Made by a program: the position numbers and the translations under genes | Notes under the pieces: model-generated | Database searches by the model: none | Told to the model about the DNA's origin: nothing | Seen by the model: only the letters and a program-made list of their open reading frames with translations | Assembly: GCA_005888925.1 (NCBI GenBank) | Contig: VBCP01000499.1 | Location: 1-6,652 of the forward strand | Reading direction: 5' to 3' | Origin: Betaproteobacteria bacterium | Lineage (GTDB): Bacteria > Pseudomonadota > Gammaproteobacteria > Burkholderiales > SG8-39 | DNA: 6,652 nucleotides | Part shown: positions 6,097 through 6,652 of the stretch, piece after piece | How the letters are laid out: each line of letters starts with the position of its first letter | Numbering within the stretch: the stretch's first letter is position 1

Positions 6097-6652
6097 GTTC
6101 CACTTGCACCCGGCAATCGTAGAACGTGGCGCCGCCGCCAAGATCGGCCGTGCGCTGTGAGGTTACGTTGTTGGCGTTGCCGTCGTCGGGCGAATACTTC
6201 TTCCACCACACCGACGGCGCCACCACCACGCCGGGACGCGGCTTGCCATTGACGCGGGCGCGCAGCGTGTAGGCGCCGCGCTCGTTGAATACGCGCACCG
6301 CGTCGCCGTCGCGGATGCCGCGCGCCGCCGCGTCCTGCGAGTGCATGTCGAGGTGCGGCTCGCGCTCGAACTCGCGAAAGCGCGCGATGTTGGCGAAGCT
6401 CGAATTGAGGAAGTGGCGCGCCGGCGGCGAGAGGAAGGCGAGCGGATAGCGCTCGGCCAGCGCCTCGTCCGAGACCTCGGCCGGCGGATTGTAGAAGGGC
6501 ACGGGATCGATGCCCTGCTCCTCGAGCCAGCGGCTGGTGAACTCGCACTTGCCCGAGGGCGTGGGGAAGCCGCCCTCTGCGAAGGGCGCGAAGCGCTCCG
6601 GCACTGCGAGCTTCTGCCAGCCCTGCGCCTTCAACTGGTCCCAGCTCACGCC
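6074..6652 (-). CDS. Molybdopterin-dependent oxidoreductase, C-terminal part (5' end outside window)
   Basis: The last 192 residues of a DMSO-reductase superfamily enzyme, the group that carries a bis-molybdopterin guanine dinucleotide cofactor. The frame is open to the right edge; a GTG at 6649 is almost certainly internal. Seen: FPTPSGKCEFTS (visible residues 29-40), matching the family's T-P-S-G-K-x-E-F element, then the small C-terminal beta-barrel domain: PLAFLSPPARHFLNSSFAN, the residue pattern HLDMHSQDAAARGIRDGDAV giving the H/D-x-x-D-A-x-x-x-G-I-x-D-G-D cofactor-cap motif, the VNGKPRPGVVVAP strand pair, and NANNVTSQRTADLGGGATFYD close to the C-terminus, a typical cofactor-contacting tail. 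The catalytic Mo ligand, any iron-sulfur cluster site and any Tat signal would be in the missing part, so the substrate cannot be named. The stop lies inside the start of the GGDEF-like gene. Confidence 0.88.
   Translation of the reverse strand, partial: GVSWDQLKAQGWQKLAVPERFAPFAEGGFPTPSGKCEFTSRWLEEQGIDPVPFYNPPAEVSDEALAERYPLAFLSPPARHFLNSSFANIARFREFEREPHLDMHSQDAAARGIRDGDAVRVFNERGAYTLRARVNGKPRPGVVVAPSVWWKKYSPDDGNANNVTSQRTADLGGGATFYDCRVQVERVDAARA

Overview
The window is about 6.65 kb of very GC-rich bacterial DNA. Every gene I can support lies on the minus strand, so in transcription order it reads from position 6652 down to 1. The codon use, the single-chain PntA form and the gene types suggest a proteobacterium, most likely a betaproteobacterium (Burkholderiales, Rhodocyclales or a relative). 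This placement is inference; there is no rRNA or other marker in the window.

In transcription order: (1) the C-terminal end of a molybdopterin-dependent oxidoreductase of the DMSO-reductase superfamily, cut by the right edge; (2) a small stand-alone GGDEF-like protein whose active site is degraded but whose RxxD inhibitory-site motif is kept; (3) a single-chain glycine betaine/choline-type ABC importer subunit with a secreted substrate-binding domain fused ahead of the permease domain; (4) pntA and (5) pntB, the two subunits of the proton-pumping NAD(P) transhydrogenase; (6) a class I glutamine-amidotransferase-like hydrolase of peptidase family C26 (the PuuD-type family); (7) the N-terminal part of a membrane transporter of the ArsB/NhaD/citrate-transporter superfamily, cut by the left edge.

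The genes are packed with almost no spacing. There are 4-nt stop/start overlaps (ATGA or GTGA) at four of the six junctions, an overlap of about 23 nt at another, and a 13-nt gap before pntA. No intergenic stretch is long enough for an ordinary promoter or terminator, so the set looks like one transcription unit with translational coupling. The functions are mixed: a redox enzyme, a probable c-di-GMP-related protein, an osmolyte importer, an NADPH-generating proton pump, a gamma-glutamyl hydrolase-like enzyme and an ion or carboxylate transporter. Energy and ion homeostasis or osmotic adaptation could link them, but that is inference. No tRNA, rRNA, CRISPR array, insertion sequence or clear repeat was seen.

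The most interesting items are the GGDEF-like protein with a preserved I-site, translationally coupled to the transporter gene, and the binding-domain-first transporter fusion with no ATPase gene in view.
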